The position numbers were made by a program, and so were the translations under genes. Of a DNA stretch of 64,000 nucleotides, positions 49,432-57,851 are shown one piece after another. Source of the stretch: Spongisporangium articulatum (lineage in GTDB: Bacteria > Actinomycetota > Actinomycetes > Actinomycetales > Kineosporiaceae); the NCBI RefSeq assembly GCF_044465595.1, contig NZ_JBITLV010000002.1, positions 124,001 to 188,000 on the forward strand. The letters are read 5' to 3'. The notes below the pieces were generated by a model that was not told where the DNA came from, did no database searches, and was given only the letters and a program-made list of their open reading frames with translations. The first letter of the stretch is position 1; every line of letters starts with the position of its first letter.

Positions 49432-50409
49432 ATGATCCTGATCACCAGCGCCGCCGGCGGGGTGGGTCGACCCCTGGTGCGGGACCTCTCCCAACGGGGG
49501 CTACCGGTAAGGGCTTTCGTCAAGAACGAGCAGCAGGCTCGGCTGGTCCGGAACGCCGGAGCCACCGAGGTCGTGGTGGGGGACCTGAAGCGGCCCGGGG
49601 ATCTCGAGGCGGCCGTGGCGGGCGCCCGGCAGCTCTACCACGCCGCTCCGACGCAGATCATCGACGAGGTGCCGATCGCCCGGCGGCTCATCGCCGCGGC
49701 CGGCGAGAACGGCGTGGAACACCTGCTCTTCCACTCGGTGATCCACCCTGAGATCCCCGAGCTCACCCACCACCATCAGAAGCTCCTCGTGGAGGGCCTC
49801 CTCAAGGAGTCGGGGCTACCCGTCACCGTTCTGCGCCCCTCCCACTACATGCAGAACTACCTGGACTTCTGGGACCTCCTGCAGGCCGGCATCCTGACCT
49901 ACCCCTTCTCGCCCGACCGGATCATGGGCGTCGTCGACGTCGAGGACGTCGCGCAGGCGGCCCTCGAGGTCCTGCTCGCTCCCGAATCGCACCTCGGCCA
50001 GACCTACGACCTGTCGACCCAGGCGCTCGACCGGCACCAGATGGCCCGGATCTGGAGCCGGGTCCTGGGGCATCCGGTCACCGCGATCAGACTCCCGCCC
50101 GACGCCCTGAACAATCCGCTGGCCGCGGCCGGCGCGCTCGGCCCGGCCGTGGTCCGATCGCTGGCCCGGACCGGGCTGCGCTCGACGCCGGCGTTGGCCC
50201 GAGGGCTCGTGCGGGCGCCCAACGCGCGGGGGGTCCGCGGCTGGCCCGAGGATGCGCGTGAGGCCTACGTGCGCATGCTCACGTACTACGACGGGCACGG
50301 CCTGCCGCCCGGCGACCTGACCCACCTGCCCGCGCTCCTGGGCCGCGCCCCCACCGAGTACGCGGACTTCGCCCGGCGTGAAGCCGCCGTCCGGGGCGCC
50401 GTCCGATGA
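49432..50409 (+). CDS. NmrA-like NAD(P)-binding protein
   Basis: A 325-residue atypical SDR of the NmrA/HSCARG group. It has the modified dinucleotide motif ILITSAAGGVGRPLV and lacks the YxxxK catalytic pair. LLFHSVIHPEIPELTHHHQK and VLRPSHYMQNYLDF are family-typical. Such proteins sense the NAD(P) state or reduce quinones. ATG 49432 is preferred, with GGGAGG upstream. It shares the cluster with the SDR and a TetR regulator. Confidence 0.83.
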   Translation: MILITSAAGGVGRPLVRDLSQRGLPVRAFVKNEQQARLVRNAGATEVVVGDLKRPGDLEAAVAGARQLYHAAPTQIIDEVPIARRLIAAAGENGVEHLLFHSVIHPEIPELTHHHQKLLVEGLLKESGLPVTVLRPSHYMQNYLDFWDLLQAGILTYPFSPDRIMGVVDVEDVAQAALEVLLAPESHLGQTYDLSTQALDRHQMARIWSRVLGHPVTAIRLPPDALNNPLAAAGALGPAVVRSLARTGLRSTPALARGLVRAPNARGVRGWPEDAREAYVRMLTYYDGHGLPPGDLTHLPALLGRAPTEYADFARREAAVRGAVR

Positions 50410-50518
50410 GTGCGAGAGGTCCGCGGCGCGCCCGCCCGGGAGCGTGGGCCGGGCGGGCGGCTACCTAGGATTGCCGACGGGCGAGTGTCGCCCCTTCGCC
50501 GTCCGGGAGGAGCTGTGC

Positions 50519-51217
50519 ATGGTGCCGTCGGTGTCCGCCGGTGAGGAGCCCGCGTCGGCCCGCCCCGTGGGGGTCCGCGCGGCTCAGGCGGCCCAGACCC
50601 GCCAGCAACTGGTGCTGGCCGCCATCGAGCTGTTCTCGGACCGGGCCTACGACGAGGTCACCGTCGCCGACATCGCTCGCTCGGCCGGTGTCGCCCACGG
50701 GCTGCTCTTCCACCATTTCGGCACCAAGCGCGGCATCTACCTGGCCGCGCTGGAAGAGACCGTCGCGCGCATGAACGCCTCCTTCGCCGTCCCGGAAAGC
50801 GGCCCGGCGGAGCAGATCCGGGCCGCGCTGGTCCACCGTCTGCGCTACCTGGCCGAGCATCGGGGCCTGGCGCTGCGGGCCGTGCAGGCCGGCCGGGGCG
50901 AGGACCCGCAGGCCTGGGACGTCTTCGAGGGCGCCCGGTGGAACGAGCTGGCCCTGGTTGCCAGCCTGCTAGGCCTCGACGGAGACAACCCCACCCTGCG
51001 CATGGTCGGGCGCACCATCGCCGCGGTCTTCGATGAGATGACTGTTCAGTGGCTGGGCAACGATCAGCAGCCGAGCGTCGAGCGCGTGGTCGACTGGATC
51101 ATGGCCGCGGCGGTCGGTTGCCTGAGGTCGGCCAGCCTTCTGGACCCGGACCTGCACCTGGAACCGGCCCTCGAGGTGCTGGACGCCGCGTCCAAAGCTC
51201 AGGGTGCCTCGCGGTAG
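50519..51217 (+). CDS. TetR-family transcriptional regulator
   Basis: A 232-residue regulator. The N-terminal helix-turn-helix is TRQQLVLAAIELFSDRAYDEVTVADIARSAGVAHGLLFHHFGTKRGIY in composition; key residues are the VTVADIARSAGV and HHFGTK segments. The C-terminal ligand domain is helical. GGGAGGAG lies upstream of ATG 50519, which rules out the longer frame from 50378. It probably controls the neighbouring SDR and NmrA genes, whose upstream palindromes are of TetR type. Confidence 0.9.
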   Translation: MVPSVSAGEEPASARPVGVRAAQAAQTRQQLVLAAIELFSDRAYDEVTVADIARSAGVAHGLLFHHFGTKRGIYLAALEETVARMNASFAVPESGPAEQIRAALVHRLRYLAEHRGLALRAVQAGRGEDPQAWDVFEGARWNELALVASLLGLDGDNPTLRMVGRTIAAVFDEMTVQWLGNDQQPSVERVVDWIMAAAVGCLRSASLLDPDLHLEPALEVLDAASKAQGASR

Positions 51218-51234
51218 ACGGGAGCCAAGACGCG

Positions 51235-51268
51235 ATAGCCCGGACCGGTATCCGCAGGTCCGGGCTAT
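51235..51268. terminator. 12-bp perfect hairpin after tetR
   Basis: ATAGCCCGGACC (51235-51246) and GGTCCGGGCTAT (51257-51268) are exact inverted arms around a 10-nt loop, beginning 18 bp after the TetR stop. There is no T-tract. A G/C-rich stem in this place is best read as the terminator. Confidence 0.7.
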
Positions 51269-51271
51269 GCC

Positions 51272-51287
51272 GATGTCCCGAGACATC
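51272..51287. promoter_or_regulatory. short palindrome GATGTC-CCGA-GACATC
   Basis: Perfect 6-bp arms with a 4-bp spacer, immediately after the tetR terminator and about 130 bp beyond the tRNA-Arg 3' end. It may be a regulatory site or a second hairpin. The rest of the stretch up to the tRNA, and from 51491 to the GTPase gene at 51782, shows no gene; open frames there are derived from the tRNA. Confidence 0.3.
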
Positions 51288-51417
51288 ACAGGTGCGCCCG
51301 GCAGGAGCCGCCGTCGCGGTCGAGGTCTCCTTCGTCGGCCTCGTCCGCTCCGTCTCCCGTCATCATGCCGGGCCGCACTTTCCGCCCTGGCGCGCTGGCG
51401 CGGCCAGGGCCACAAAG

Positions 51418-51490
51418 TGCGCCCGGCAGGATTCGAACCTGCGACCGATGGATTAGAAGTCCATTGCTCTATCCACTGAGCTACGAGCGC
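51418..51490 (-). tRNA. tRNA-Arg (TCT)
   Basis: Minus-strand cloverleaf: acceptor GCGCTCG pairing with CGGGCGC, D-arm TAGCTCAGTGGATAGAGC, anticodon loop CTTCTAA giving TCT, T-arm CAGGTTCGAATCCTG, discriminator A. CCA is not encoded, unlike the other two tRNA genes in the window. Confidence 0.96.
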
Positions 51491-51781
51491 GTGCTGCCGC
51501 GGGCCGCCCGGCGGTGGAACTGGCGGAGTCAGGCCGGCGCGCCGCACCAGAGTAGGCGACCCCGAACGCGGGTGGAATCACATCGCGCAAAAGAGTAGCC
51601 ACGCTCAGTAGTGGGAACTATACGGAGAGCGGTCGGACGTTTGCGGACAGTACCGGCAGTCCGGAAAGCCGTTACCGGCCAATCGTGGTTTTGTCGTGTA
51701 CCGGGCCACACATGCACCATGGAACCGCGACGATGGACACGCATGGTGACGGGGCCTGGATCGTTGAGAAGGGAGATGGTG

Positions 51782-53752
51782 GTGAGCCACGACGCGCTGA
51801 CGCACAACGGCGAGCCTTCCGTCGTCCCCGAGAACGGATCGGAGCCCGGCGCCCCGGCTCCGATCATCGGCGCCCGGGCCCGCTCGGGTCCGCGCCCCCA
51901 GCCCGCGCTGCGCCCGAACCGCGTGCGCCGCACGATCCCGATCCCGGAGCAGCAGGACGAGGCCGCGCCCGACGTCCTGGTGGCTGCGCAGCAGCTGCGC
52001 ACCCACGTCGCCCAGCTGACCCTTCACCTCGAGGTCGACGGCATCGCCGACGCCCGGCGCGAGCGTGAGGGCCTGCTGAACCAGCTCGACGACTACGTCC
52101 TGCCGCGGCTGCGTCGCCCCGACTCGCCGCTGCTGGCGGTGATCGGCGGTTCGACCGGGGCCGGCAAGAGCACGCTGACCAACAGCCTGGTGCGGCGGGA
52201 GGTGAGCCGGTCCGGCATCCTGCGGCCGACCACGCGCTCGCCGGTGCTGGTGCACCACCCTGACGACTCGGGCCACTTCCTGACGCCGCGCATCCTGCCG
52301 CGCCTGACCCGGGTCACCTCCGAGGCGCCCGAGCCGGCGCAGCCGATCGACCCGTACGCGCCGCGCATCACGGGTCTGCGGCTGGTGCCCCACGACGGGC
52401 TGACGCCGGGGCTGGGCATCATCGACGCCCCCGACATCGACAGCCTGGTCGAGACCAACCGCGACCTCGCCGTCCAGCTGCTGGCCGCCGCCGATCTCTG
52501 GATCTTCGTGACGACGGCCGCCCGCTACTCGGACGCGATCCCGTGGCAGATGCTCCACCAGGCCAGCGAACGCGGGGTCGCGGTGGCCGTCGTGCTGAAC
52601 CGCGTCCCGCCGGAGTCGTTGGCGGAACTGCGGGTCGACCTGGCCAGCCGGCTGCGGGACCGTGGGCTCGGTGGTGCGCCGCTGTTCACGATCCCGGAGA
52701 CGGAGACCGAGGACGGCTTCCTCCCGGTCGAGGTCGTCCAGCAGCTGCAGGCCTGGCTGAAGCGCATCGCGGGCAGCGACCGGCACCGCGGCGTGATCGC
52801 CGACCGGTCGGTTCTCGGTGTGCTGGGCAGCATCCCGCCCCGCGCCCGGGCGCTGGCCGCTGCGGCCGACGTCCAGGCTGCGGGCTGGGTGGAGCTGCGC
52901 GACGACCTCGAGGCCGTGCTCGCCGAGGCGCAGCCCCGGCTGCTCGCCTCGCTCGCCGACGGCTCGCTGCTCGGCGGCGAGGTCCAGGCGCGGTGGCAGG
53001 AGTTCGTGGCGGACGGCGAATTCATCCGCCGGGTGGACACTTCCGGCAAGCCGGGGGCGGACGACGACCCGACCGTCGGTCTCGACGGTCCGGTCGGCGA
53101 CGCGGTCATCGCGACCATCCGGACGGCGGTCCGCGCCGTCCGTGACGAGGTCCTGTCCCGCTGGTCGACCCGCCCGGCCGGGGCCCGGCTCGTGACGGCC
53201 CGATCCGGTGAGTTGCAGCCGCTGGGGCGCCAGATCGAGGTCGAGCGAGCCGTGCACGACTGGCGGGACGAACTGGAGGACCGGGTCGGCTTCGCGGTCG
53301 AGGCGGCCGAAAGGCGCGGTGCGACGGTCGATCTGGACACGGCCCGCGACGTCATGTTCGTCGTTTCGATCGACGAGAAGGCCGACCGGGCGCAGGGTTC
53401 CGGCCAGAAGGGCCGTTCGCCCTCCACGGTCATCGCGGCTCGGCGCATCCTCGCGAAGTTCCTCGGCGAGGACCGGATCCGGCACCTGACCGGTGAGGCG
53501 CGCGCCGACCTGGCCCAGAAGGCCACGAGTCTCCTCGCCGTGGAGGCCGACCGGCTCGCCGAGCTGCTCGACCTGGCCGCCATCGACCCCGCCCGGGCCG
53601 CCGGCCTGCGCGCCGGGGCCGACGCCGTCGAGTTCGCCCTCACGGGTGAGGAAGCCGACGAGGGCCCCGAGAGCCAGGACCACCCGACGAACGGTGCCAA
53701 CGGCGGCACCCCGGTCGACCCCGAACCCACCTCCGGGCAGGCAACGACATGA
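51782..53752 (+). CDS. dynamin-like/YfjP-type GTPase, first of pair
   Basis: A 656-residue protein. An N-terminal Pro/Arg-rich stretch (~1-60) leads to a GTPase domain with P-loop GGSTGAGKST at 122-131, a switch-2-like IIDAPDID, and a VVLNRVP segment in place of canonical NKxD. The C-terminal ~300 residues are helical and charged, ending in an acidic low-complexity tail. GTG 51782 is preferred because AAGGGAG lies 6 bp before it; ATG 51776 is the alternative. Overlap with the second GTPase by ATGA suggests a heteromeric pair acting at membranes. Confidence 0.78.
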   Translation: MSHDALTHNGEPSVVPENGSEPGAPAPIIGARARSGPRPQPALRPNRVRRTIPIPEQQDEAAPDVLVAAQQLRTHVAQLTLHLEVDGIADARREREGLLNQLDDYVLPRLRRPDSPLLAVIGGSTGAGKSTLTNSLVRREVSRSGILRPTTRSPVLVHHPDDSGHFLTPRILPRLTRVTSEAPEPAQPIDPYAPRITGLRLVPHDGLTPGLGIIDAPDIDSLVETNRDLAVQLLAAADLWIFVTTAARYSDAIPWQMLHQASERGVAVAVVLNRVPPESLAELRVDLASRLRDRGLGGAPLFTIPETETEDGFLPVEVVQQLQAWLKRIAGSDRHRGVIADRSVLGVLGSIPPRARALAAAADVQAAGWVELRDDLEAVLAEAQPRLLASLADGSLLGGEVQARWQEFVADGEFIRRVDTSGKPGADDDPTVGLDGPVGDAVIATIRTAVRAVRDEVLSRWSTRPAGARLVTARSGELQPLGRQIEVERAVHDWRDELEDRVGFAVEAAERRGATVDLDTARDVMFVVSIDEKADRAQGSGQKGRSPSTVIAARRILAKFLGEDRIRHLTGEARADLAQKATSLLAVEADRLAELLDLAAIDPARAAGLRAGADAVEFALTGEEADEGPESQDHPTNGANGGTPVDPEPTSGQATT

Positions 53753-55935
53753 GCACCCACGCCGTGAACTCACACGCCGGCCGGGTCTACGACCTGGCGG
53801 CCCTGGCCACCTCCCTCGACGCCGCGGTCACCGCCGGCGGCGCGTGCCTCGACCCGGACGGGGTCGTTGCGGCGCGGGAAGTGATGGAGCGTGGCCTGCA
53901 GCGCCTGGAACTGGGTGCGCAGCACACCGTGGTCGCGCTCGTCGGGGCCACCGGCAGCGGGAAGTCGACCCTGTTCAACGCGCTCGCCGAGATGGAGATC
54001 GCCGAGGTCGGGGCCCGCCGCCCGCTGACCAAGGAGCCGATGGCCTGCATCTGGGGCGAGGACGGTTCCACCGGCCTGCTCGACTGGCTCGCGGTGCCCG
54101 AAAGTCGACGCCTGCGCAGGGAATCGGTGCTGGACGCCGACCGCCAGGCCCCCCTGCACGGTCTCGTCCTGCTCGACCTCCCCGACCACGACTCGACCGA
54201 GGTCTCACACCGCTTCGAGGTCGACCGGCTCGTCGGCAAGGTCGACCTGCTGGTCTGGGTGGTCGACCCGCAGAAGTACGCGGACGACGCCCTGCACTCG
54301 CGCTACCTGCAGCAGCTGACCGACCACGAGACCGTCATGGTGGTCGTGCTCAACCAGGTCGACAAGCTGCGCCCCGAGGAGATCGAGCAGTGCTTGGCCG
54401 ACCTGCGCCGCCTGCTGGTCGCCGACGGGCTGCCCGCCATCCGGTTGCTGGCGGTCTCGGCCCGGTCCCGGTACGGCGTCGAGGACCTGCGCAACCTGAT
54501 CGTGGACGCCGTCCGGACCCGCACGGCCGTGATCGACCGGTCGTCGGCCGACCTCGTCGCGGTCACGCACCGACTGCGCGCCGGGGTCGCCGACCGCGAG
54601 CCGGGGGACGGCGGGCCGCTGCCGGGCACCGAGGCCCTCACGAACGAATTGTCCGACGCGGCAGGAGTTCCCGCGGTGCTCGACGCGATCACCGGCGAGT
54701 ACCGGCGGCGCGGGGCGCAGTACGGCCGCTGGCTCGTCGGGCGGATGGTCCAGGGCCTGCGTTCGGACGCCGTCGGCCGGTTGGGCGGGCAGGTGGACCA
54801 GGACGACCTGCAGGTCATCGTCAACACCCTGCAACCGTTCGCGGCGCCCACCCAGCGCGCGCAGGTGCAGGTCGCGGTCGACTCGTTCGCGTCGTCCATC
54901 GCTGCCGAGCTGCCGCCGCGGTGGGGCGCGGCCGTCCGCAACTCCGTCCGTGGTGCGACGGAAAACCTTGTGCACGAACTGGATTCGGCGGTCTCGCAGG
55001 TCGACCTGCAGATCGACACGCCCTGGCGGTGGCGGTTCCTCCGCCTGGCCCAGTGGGCGCTGGCCCTCGTCGCGCTCGCCGGGGCGGCCTGGCTGTTCGC
55101 CACCGGCGCCTACCAGCTCGCGGGCCGGTACCTGCCGTACCCGCCGGAGTTCGGCGGGGTGCCGCTGCCGGTCATCCTGCTGGGCGCCGGGCTGCTGCTC
55201 GGGGCCCTGATCGCGCCGCTGGGCGGTTGGTCGGTGAAGCGCCGGGCGATCGAGTACCGGGACGCCGTGGACCGGCGCCTGCACGACGTCGTCGCCAAGG
55301 TGGCCCGCGAGCTCGTGGTCGAACCGGTCGACGCGGTGCTGGCCCGGCACCGGACCGTGCGCCAGGCGCTGAACGGCGAGCTGCAGATCGTCCAGCCCGA
55401 GCTCACCACGGCGATGGAGGCGGCCGTCACGGTGCCCACGCCGGAGCCCGTGGTGGCGCCGACGCCGAAGTCCGAGCCGAAGTCGGCGCCGGAGGTCGGG
55501 GGGCCGGTTGCCGCCGAGATCCCCCAGCCCGAGCCTCTTGTCGCGCCTGAAACCGTCGTCGAGGCCGAGTCGGTCGGGGTCGCCGCCGCCGAGGAAGCGC
55601 CTGAGGTCACCGCGCCGGTTGCTGCCGAGCCGGTTGCTGCCGAGCCGGTTGCTGCCGAGCCGGTTGCTCAGGAGCCGGCCGGCCAGCCGGAGACCGCGAC
55701 CGCCGAACCGGACGAGCCGCTGGGCGGCCCCTCCGAACAGGCCCCCGAACCGGTGGCTCAGTCGGAGGCCGACCTGGAGGTCTCGTCGTCCGAGCCGGTC
55801 GCGGGCGAGCAGCGGGTCATCCGTCTCCCGGACGACGACGACCTCGACCTGGGCGTCGTCGACCCGGAGCCCCGCCCGGAGCCGGTCGCCGAACAGCCCG
55901 CCGAGGACTCCGGCGACTCCCGCGTCGCCGTCTGA
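53749..55935 (+). CDS. membrane-associated GTPase, second of pair
   Basis: A 728-residue protein. The GTPase domain has P-loop GATGSGKST (66-74), switch LLDLPDHDS and NQVDK (202-206), all canonical. A helical middle is followed by two membrane segments (~425-450 and ~465-490), then a cytosolic helix and a ~190-residue acidic, Pro/Ala/Glu-rich tail containing a 5-residue tandem repeat. The layout matches bacterial dynamin-like proteins that insert into the inner membrane. Paired tandem GTPases are typical of actinobacteria. A ssb-like gene follows. Confidence 0.8.
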   Translation: MSTHAVNSHAGRVYDLAALATSLDAAVTAGGACLDPDGVVAAREVMERGLQRLELGAQHTVVALVGATGSGKSTLFNALAEMEIAEVGARRPLTKEPMACIWGEDGSTGLLDWLAVPESRRLRRESVLDADRQAPLHGLVLLDLPDHDSTEVSHRFEVDRLVGKVDLLVWVVDPQKYADDALHSRYLQQLTDHETVMVVVLNQVDKLRPEEIEQCLADLRRLLVADGLPAIRLLAVSARSRYGVEDLRNLIVDAVRTRTAVIDRSSADLVAVTHRLRAGVADREPGDGGPLPGTEALTNELSDAAGVPAVLDAITGEYRRRGAQYGRWLVGRMVQGLRSDAVGRLGGQVDQDDLQVIVNTLQPFAAPTQRAQVQVAVDSFASSIAAELPPRWGAAVRNSVRGATENLVHELDSAVSQVDLQIDTPWRWRFLRLAQWALALVALAGAAWLFATGAYQLAGRYLPYPPEFGGVPLPVILLGAGLLLGALIAPLGGWSVKRRAIEYRDAVDRRLHDVVAKVARELVVEPVDAVLARHRTVRQALNGELQIVQPELTTAMEAAVTVPTPEPVVAPTPKSEPKSAPEVGGPVAAEIPQPEPLVAPETVVEAESVGVAAAEEAPEVTAPVAAEPVAAEPVAAEPVAQEPAGQPETATAEPDEPLGGPSEQAPEPVAQSEADLEVSSSEPVAGEQRVIRLPDDDDLDLGVVDPEPRPEPVAEQPAEDSGDSRVAV
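55615..55674 (+). repeat. 15-bp tandem coding repeat
   Basis: Three perfect copies of CCGGTTGCTGCCGAG and a fourth partial copy, coding the repeated PVAAE of the second GTPase tail. Perfect DNA identity, including synonymous positions, shows recent slippage or unequal exchange. Confidence 0.9.
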
Positions 55936-55966
55936 CGCGTCGCCTCTTCAAGATCACCGCCTTCCA

Positions 55967-55999
55967 GTCGTTTCGTCGGGTCACGCCCGATGAAACGAC
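55967..55999. terminator. strong hairpin after GTPase operon
   Basis: GTCGTTTCGTCGGG (55967-55980) pairs with CCCGATGAAACGAC (55986-55999) through 14 pairs, one of them G-U, around a 5-nt loop. It starts 32 bp after the second GTPase stop. In the rest of this 280-bp gap two TCGTCCACA sites (56080-56088 and 56107-56115) resemble DnaA boxes with one mismatch. Confidence 0.7.
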
Positions 56000-56217
56000 G
56001 CGAGTCTGGTGACCATGGTCAGGGTTCGGCACGCTCGGGCTGAGTCCTGCACCCCGTCGACGGTGGCCCGCACACCGCGTCGTCCACAGCGGGCAGGAAC
56101 GGCCCGTCGTCCACAACCCCGGCGCTGAACGCGGCGGGCGTCATCGTCGGCGCTCATGCTGGTTCACGTCCCGGTTCTCGCCGGGTCTTCGAGAATCGAC
56201 TGGGGAGTGGGATTTTC

Positions 56218-56760
56218 ATGCATGACGTGCGAGTCACGGTCCGGGGCAACATCACCAACGACCTGACGATCCGGCAACTGGACGAGAACCGGCAGGTGGC
56301 GAACTTCGGCATCGCCTGCAACGTGCGCCGGTGGGACGGGCCGACCCGGCGCTTCGTCGACCAGCAGACGCTTTACTACCGGGTCAGCTGCTGGGGGCGC
56401 CTGGCCGACAACGCGGCGGCCAGCTTCGCCAAGGGCGAGCCGGTCCTGGTGCACGGCAAGGTCAAGCAGGAGTCGTGGGAGAAGGACGGCCAGCGGTTCG
56501 AGGCCACCACGATCGTCGCGGAGTACATCGGGCACGACCTGAACTGGGGCACCTCGTCCTTCCGCAAGATCGCCCGGGCCGTCCCGGTCGAGGCGCCGGA
56601 GGACGCGATGGACCGGGAGATCGCCGAGCAGGCGGCCCGGGAGCGTGAGCAGGCCGGTCTCGTCGTCGACGAGCTGACGGGTGAGGTGCTGCCCGCGGAC
56701 CTGCCCGACGAACTGCCCGACGACGCCTGGGCGCAGGTGAGCGAGACGGTCCCGGCCTGA
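56218..56760 (+). CDS. ssb: single-stranded DNA-binding protein paralogue
   Basis: A 180-residue protein with an SSB-type OB fold over residues 1-110 (RVTVRGNITNDLTIRQLDEN, LYYRVSCWGRLADNAAASF, PVLVHGKVKQESWEKDG). The C-terminal tail is acidic but ends DAWAQVSETVPA and lacks the DDDxPF tip that recruits replication proteins, so this is probably a specialised paralogue rather than the housekeeping SSB. ATG 56218 follows GGGGAGTGGG. The GTPase pair lies upstream and a cobalamin cluster begins 35 bp downstream. Confidence 0.87.
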   Translation: MHDVRVTVRGNITNDLTIRQLDENRQVANFGIACNVRRWDGPTRRFVDQQTLYYRVSCWGRLADNAAASFAKGEPVLVHGKVKQESWEKDGQRFEATTIVAEYIGHDLNWGTSSFRKIARAVPVEAPEDAMDREIAEQAAREREQAGLVVDELTGEVLPADLPDELPDDAWAQVSETVPA

Positions 56761-56795
56761 GCCGGACTCGGGATCGCGATGGCAGGCCTGCCAGG

Positions 56796-57851
56796 ATGGC
56801 GCAGGTGAGCGTGCGGGACGAGCGGCGGCGAGCGGGTCGGGTGACCGGCCGGCTCGCCGTCCCCGGCCGGCTCGAACGGCCGGAACGGTCCGGGGCGGCC
56901 CGGGCGGCGGGCATCCTGCTGGGGGCGGCCGCCGACGCGGTGTTCGCCGACCCGCGCCGTGGGCACCCGGTCGCCGGGTTCGGCGCCTACGCGCTGGCCC
57001 TGGAGAACCGGCTCTACGCGCCGTCCCGGCCGCGGGGAGCCTTGTTCGCCGCCCTGGCCGTCGCGGCTCCCGTCGCGGGGGCCGCGGTGGCCGAGCGGGC
57101 GGCCCGGGGGCGACCCCTGCTGCAGCTCGGCGTCACGGCGGTCGCGACCTGGGCCTGCCTCGGCGGCACCAGCCTGGCCCGGGAGGGGGCGCTGATGGAG
57201 CGAGCCCTGGCCGCCGGCGACCTGGCGGCGGCTCGCGAGCGGCTCTCGCACCTGTGCGCCCGTGACCCGTCGGGCCTGCAGGCGCCCGAGCTGGCCCGCG
57301 CCACGGTGGAGTCCTTGGCCGAGAACTCGTCCGACGCGACAGTCGCCCCGCTCGTGTGGGCCGCCGTCGCCGGAGCGCCCGGGGTCGTGGCCTACCGCGT
57401 GGTGAACACGTTGGACGCGATGGTCGGGTACCGCTCGCGCCGCTACGAGCAGTTCGGCTGGGCCTCGGCCCGGCTGGACGACGCCGCGAACCTGGTCCCG
57501 GCCCGGCTGACCGCCGGCCTCACCGTGGCGCTCGCCCCGTTGGTCGGCGGATCGCGGGGCGCCACCTGGGCGACGCTGCGCCGGGACGGGGCGCACCACC
57601 CGAGCCCCAACGCGGGGCCCGTGGAGGCGGCGGCGGCCGGGGCGCTCGGCGTCCGGTTGGGCGGGGCGAACGTGTACGCGGGGGAGCAGGAGCAGCGACC
57701 GGTGCTCGGCGGGGACGGCCGGTCGCCGCAGGTCGCGGACATCCCACGCGCCGTGCGGCTGGGGCGCGCCGTGAGCCTGTCGGCGGTCGCAGTGGCGGCC
57801 GCGACCGCGCTCGCCCTGGGACGGAGGAGGCGGTCGTGCGGGGTGCGCTGA
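56796..57851 (+). CDS. cobD: adenosylcobinamide-phosphate synthase CobD/CbiB
   Basis: A 351-residue membrane protein that attaches aminopropanol (or its phosphate) to adenosylcobyric acid. Family signatures: DPRRGHPVAGFG near the N-terminus, ESLAENSSDATVAPL, YRVVNTLDAMVGYR, and the C-terminal HHPSPNAGPVEAAAAGALGVRLGG. The first ~30 residues are a charged extension not usual in the family; a later start such as GTG 56805 is possible. It overlaps cobQ by 16 bp. Confidence 0.92.
   Translation: MAQVSVRDERRRAGRVTGRLAVPGRLERPERSGAARAAGILLGAAADAVFADPRRGHPVAGFGAYALALENRLYAPSRPRGALFAALAVAAPVAGAAVAERAARGRPLLQLGVTAVATWACLGGTSLAREGALMERALAAGDLAAARERLSHLCARDPSGLQAPELARATVESLAENSSDATVAPLVWAAVAGAPGVVAYRVVNTLDAMVGYRSRRYEQFGWASARLDDAANLVPARLTAGLTVALAPLVGGSRGATWATLRRDGAHHPSPNAGPVEAAAAGALGVRLGGANVYAGEQEQRPVLGGDGRSPQVADIPRAVRLGRAVSLSAVAVAAATALALGRRRRSCGVR

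Noticed and set aside
51204..51479. Open frame ending in PAGFEPATDGLEVHCSIH
   Set aside because: This translation is produced by reading antisense through tRNA-Arg and is a familiar false protein; the cloverleaf is complete.
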